Shown here in pieces: positions 61,393 through 64,000 of a stretch of DNA of 64,000 nucleotides. Made by a program: the position numbers and the translations under genes. The notes beneath the pieces are model-generated. The model was not told the origin of the DNA and did no database searches. It saw nothing but the letters and a program-made list of their open reading frames with translations. Each line of letters opens with the position of its first letter. The stretch's first letter is position 1. Source of the stretch: Serratia fonticola. Lineage in GTDB: Bacteria > Pseudomonadota > Gammaproteobacteria > Enterobacterales > Enterobacteriaceae. The stretch is taken from contig NZ_VFMK01000001.1 in assembly GCF_006715025.1 (NCBI RefSeq), positions 4,154,001 to 4,218,000 on the forward strand, given 5' to 3'.

Positions 61393-63102
61393 ATGACGCA
61401 GTCCTCAAATCAGGCATTTATCAATCAGCTCAAGCATATTGTCGGCAGCCCACAGGTGCTGACCGGTGAGCGCAGTACAGAACGTTATCGTACCGGTTTC
61501 CGCTCTGGTGGCGGCAAGGCGCTGGCCGTGGTGTTCCCCACCCGGCTGCTGCAGCTATGGCAAATTCTGCAGGCCTGCGTCGCCGCCGATAAGATCGTGA
61601 TTATGCAGGCGGCCAACACTGGCCTGACCGAAGGTTCCACGCCCAGCGGCGAGGATTACGACCGCGAGATCGTGATTGTCAGCACCCTGCGGCTTGACCA
61701 TATTCAGGTATTGGACAACGGCAAGCAGGTGGTTGGCTTCCCCGGCAGTACGCTTAACAAGCTGGAAAGGTTGCTCAAACCTTATGGTCGTGAACCGCAT
61801 TCAGTGATCGGCTCCTCTTGTATTGGCGCTTCAGTCATCGGTGGCGTGTGTAACAATTCCGGCGGTTCGCTGGTCAAACGCGGCCCGGCCTATACCGAAA
61901 TGGCGTTGTACGCCAAGCTGGACGCCGATGGCGAATTGCGGTTGGTTAATCACCTGGGCATTAAACTTGGCGATACGCCGGAAGAGATCCTCACGCGGTT
62001 GGAAAAAGGAGACTACCGGCCAACGGATGTGGAACACGGTGAGTTGCGCGCCTCCGATAACGAATACGCCAGCCGGGTACGCGATATTGATGCCGATACC
62101 CCTTCCCGCTTCAACGCCGATAAACGCCGTTTGTTCGAAGCCTCCGGCTGCGCTGGCAAGCTGGCGGTGTTTGCCGTACGACTGGATACTTTTGCCAAAG
62201 AAGATCGGGAGCAGGTGTTCTATATCGGCACCAACGATACTGCGGTATTGACCGCACTGCGCCGCCATATGCTCAGCCAGTTCGACAATCTGCCGGTAGC
62301 CGGGGAATATATGCATCGCGATATTTTCGATATCGCCGAGATATATGGCAAAGACACCTTTATGATGATCGACAAGCTAGGTACCGATCAGATGCCGCGC
62401 TTCTTCACCCTGAAAGGCCGTGTGGATGCCACGTTGAACAAATTGCCGCTGTTACCGCACAATTTCACCGACTGTCTGATGCAGAAACTCAGCAAACTGG
62501 CTCCTAACCATCTGCCGCCGCGCATGAAAGACTATCGCCAACGTTTTGAGCACCATCTGCTGCTGAAAATGGCCGGGCCGGGTGTGGCGGAGGCCCAAGA
62601 ATATCTGCAAGGCTATTTTGCCCAGGCCGATGGGGATTTCTTCGTCTGCACACCAGACGAAGGCAAAAAAGCGTTCCTGCACCGTTTTGCGGCTGCGGGG
62701 GCCGCCGTACGCTATCATGCGGTACATGCCGATCAGGTAGAAGACATTCTGGCGCTGGACATCGCCCTACGCCGCAACGATACCGAATGGTTCGAAACCC
62801 TGCCGCCAGAGATCGACAGCCAGTTGGTACATAAGCTGTATTACGGCCACTTTATGTGCCATGTGTTCCATCAGGATTATGTGGTGAAGAAAGGCGTCGA
62901 CAGCCATGCGCTGAAAGAACAGATGCTGGCAATTCTCGACCGGCGTGGTGCGGAGTATCCTGCCGAGCACAACGTCGGCCATCTGTATCATGCCAAAGCG
63001 GATTTACAGGCGTTCTATCAGAGTGCCGATCCCACCAACAGCTTTAACCCTGGTATTGGCAAAACCAGCAAACAAAAACACTGGGGCAGCAATACCCAGT
63101 AA
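61393..63102 (+). CDS. dld: Quinone-dependent D-lactate dehydrogenase
   Basis: Peripheral inner-membrane FAD enzyme (569 residues) that oxidises D-lactate to pyruvate and passes electrons to quinone. The FAD-binding PCMH domain is at residues 40-210 (IMQAANTGLTEGSTPSG, VIGSSCIGASVIGGVCNNSGG in pieces). The membrane-binding cap and C-terminal Dld-specific domain include HHLLLKMAGPGVAEAQEYL and HNVGHLYHAKADLQAFYQ. Matches E. coli Dld in length. The ATG follows GGGAG by ten bases. Confidence 0.95.
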   Translation: MTQSSNQAFINQLKHIVGSPQVLTGERSTERYRTGFRSGGGKALAVVFPTRLLQLWQILQACVAADKIVIMQAANTGLTEGSTPSGEDYDREIVIVSTLRLDHIQVLDNGKQVVGFPGSTLNKLERLLKPYGREPHSVIGSSCIGASVIGGVCNNSGGSLVKRGPAYTEMALYAKLDADGELRLVNHLGIKLGDTPEEILTRLEKGDYRPTDVEHGELRASDNEYASRVRDIDADTPSRFNADKRRLFEASGCAGKLAVFAVRLDTFAKEDREQVFYIGTNDTAVLTALRRHMLSQFDNLPVAGEYMHRDIFDIAEIYGKDTFMMIDKLGTDQMPRFFTLKGRVDATLNKLPLLPHNFTDCLMQKLSKLAPNHLPPRMKDYRQRFEHHLLLKMAGPGVAEAQEYLQGYFAQADGDFFVCTPDEGKKAFLHRFAAAGAAVRYHAVHADQVEDILALDIALRRNDTEWFETLPPEIDSQLVHKLYYGHFMCHVFHQDYVVKKGVDSHALKEQMLAILDRRGAEYPAEHNVGHLYHAKADLQAFYQSADPTNSFNPGIGKTSKQKHWGSNTQ

Positions 63103-63251
63103 CATTTTATGCGCGCGCCACAACCACCGCCATACGGGGTTGCGGCGCGTTATCGCCCTTTCTGCCCCTCATCGTGAGCCCTATCGTCTAGACTTAACGT
63201 TCTGATAAGGCGTCTGTCAGGCGTCAACATGAGCGACGAAAGGAGCACTTC
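63103..63251 (+). other. dld-aldehyde dehydrogenase intergenic region
   Basis: Contains a strong imperfect hairpin CGCGCCACAACC / GGTTGCGGCGCG (63113-63149) shortly after dld, likely ending its transcript, and a leader with GAAAGGAG before the next ATG. Confidence 0.5.
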
Positions 63252-64000
63252 ATGCCATACCAGACAGTAAACCCTTTTAATAATCAGCTAATTAAAGAAT
63301 ATACCCCACATAACGACGATCAGGTGCAACAGGCACTGGCACAGGCCGATGCGCTGTATCACTCCGACTGGGCCAAAGGCGAAATCAACCAACGCTTGCC
63401 GATATTGCATAAATTGGCTGACCTGATGGATAGCCGGGTGGAGGAGCTGGCTAAAATCGCCAGCGTCGAAATGGGGAAGCTGATCGACCAGAGCCGGGGC
63501 GAAGTGAAGCTATGTGCCCAGATTGCCCGTTACTACGCCAATAATGCGCAAAAATTCCTGGCACCGGTACGCTATGAGTCCAGCCTGGGCGAAGCCTGGG
63601 TAGAACATCACCCTATCGGCGTATTGATGGCGGTAGAGCCTTGGAATTTCCCGTTTTACCAACTGATGCGCGTACTGGCCCCCAACCTGGCGGCCGGGAA
63701 CCCGGTACTGGTCAAGCACGCCAGCATCGTGCCCCATTGCGCCGAAGCGTTTGAAAAGCTGGTACAGGCTGCGGGCGCCCCGAAAGGGGCCTATACCAAC
63801 CTGTATATTTCCCAGGAACAGGTTGCTGAGATTATCGCAGACGATCGCGTACAGGGCGTAGCCCTCACCGGTTCAGAAAAGGCGGGTAGCGTTGTCGCGG
63901 CTCAAGCGGCGAAGAAATTGAAGAAAGCCACGCTGGAACTGGGTGGTAACGATGTTTTCGTGGTGCTTGATGATTGCGATCTCGATAAGGCCGCCAAGGT
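63252..64000 (+). CDS. NAD(P)-dependent aldehyde dehydrogenase, succinate-semialdehyde type (3' end outside window)
   Basis: The first 249 residues of an aldehyde dehydrogenase resembling the Sad/YneI branch (succinate semialdehyde to succinate). Visible: VEHHPIGVLMAVEPWNFPFYQ (NAD-binding start, in part), NPVLVKHAS with the cofactor Lys, LTGSEKAGSVVA and LELGGNDVFVV with the general-base Glu. The catalytic Cys lies beyond the window. Start ATG 63252 with AGGAG ten bases upstream. Sad-type enzymes have the same KHA motif in place of KPS of other families, which supports the subgroup call. Confidence 0.85.
   Translation, partial: MPYQTVNPFNNQLIKEYTPHNDDQVQQALAQADALYHSDWAKGEINQRLPILHKLADLMDSRVEELAKIASVEMGKLIDQSRGEVKLCAQIARYYANNAQKFLAPVRYESSLGEAWVEHHPIGVLMAVEPWNFPFYQLMRVLAPNLAAGNPVLVKHASIVPHCAEAFEKLVQAAGAPKGAYTNLYISQEQVAEIIADDRVQGVALTGSEKAGSVVAAQAAKKLKKATLELGGNDVFVVLDDCDLDKAAK

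Noticed and set aside
1..64000. tRNA, rRNA or CRISPR loci
   Set aside because: No tRNA cloverleaf with CCA end, no rRNA signature and no regularly spaced direct repeats were noticed; the repeats present are palindromic or tandem.

Overview
The window is a chromosomal segment of an enterobacterium, most likely Serratia or a close relative in the Yersiniaceae. Many products (UxaB, LgoD/LgoR/LgoT, LsrK, YajD, BglX, DdlA, Dld, AmyA) read as close relatives of the E. coli proteins. The gene order, however, is not that of E. coli, and several clusters (urea amidolyase with urtABCDE, phenolic acid decarboxylase, a MolBCA-type molybdate importer, a ParD-like/MetAP pair) are typical of Serratia-like genomes. 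No rRNA, tRNA, CRISPR array, phage or transposase gene was seen. Base composition looks even apart from AT-rich control regions. Genus is inferred from memory of protein families, not from a search.

Layout. 1-799: end of a cation diffusion facilitator gene. 884-12718 (minus): an eight-gene nitrogen operon, allophanate hydrolase - urea carboxylase - GntR regulator - urtA-B-C-D-E. It has a sigma-54-type promoter and an NtrC-like site in front of the first gene. 12874-14245: a 686-bp sequence present twice in tandem, with copies of the terminator of yehS (14296-14760). 15211-16521: a membrane flavin reductase. 16591-20247 (minus): phnC-phnD-phnE-phnE importer. 20373-25576: L-galactonate catabolism (uxaB, lgoD, lgoR, lgoT). 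25611-26774: a second tryptophanyl-tRNA synthetase behind a complete trp-type attenuator with a Trp-Trp leader peptide. 26836-27363: isochorismatase-like hydrolase. 27575-33487 (minus): sugar-acid cluster, IclR regulator - YagE-like aldolase - UxaA/GarD-family dehydratase - MFS carrier - GldA-like dehydrogenase.

33644-45027: a SUFU-like protein, LysR/padC, yjaB, a TetR gene with four operator copies shared with a BhsA-like exported peptide, an SLC13 carrier, amyA, a RIO kinase preceded by two tandem intergenic repeats, a methyltransferase-like membrane protein, and AraC/LysE. 45285-48600: an orphan lsrK, yajD, and a ParA/ribbon-helix-helix partition cassette embedded in AACTTA-N-TAAGTT repeats. 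48722-52262 (minus): a molybdate importer (MolA-MolB-MolC) with a ModE-like operator and, as last gene, a ModA-like protein without signal peptide. 52390-55870: a TIM-barrel-like unknown and bglX. 55986-59026: LysR, methionine aminotransferase, amino-acid binding protein. 59078-64000: ddlA, ParD-like/MetAP pair, dld, and the start of a succinate-semialdehyde-type dehydrogenase.

How it fits together. The nitrogen operon imports urea and converts it to ammonium and CO2 without urease. The lgo/uxaB genes turn L-galactonate into altronate; the neighbouring dehydratase, aldolase and dehydrogenase could carry such an acid on to pyruvate and a small polyol by a non-phosphorylative route (inference). 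The regulatory DNA is unusually legible: the sigma-54/NtrC promoter, Trp attenuator, ModE box, TetR operator set, IclR operator and LysR palindromes can all be read directly from the bases.
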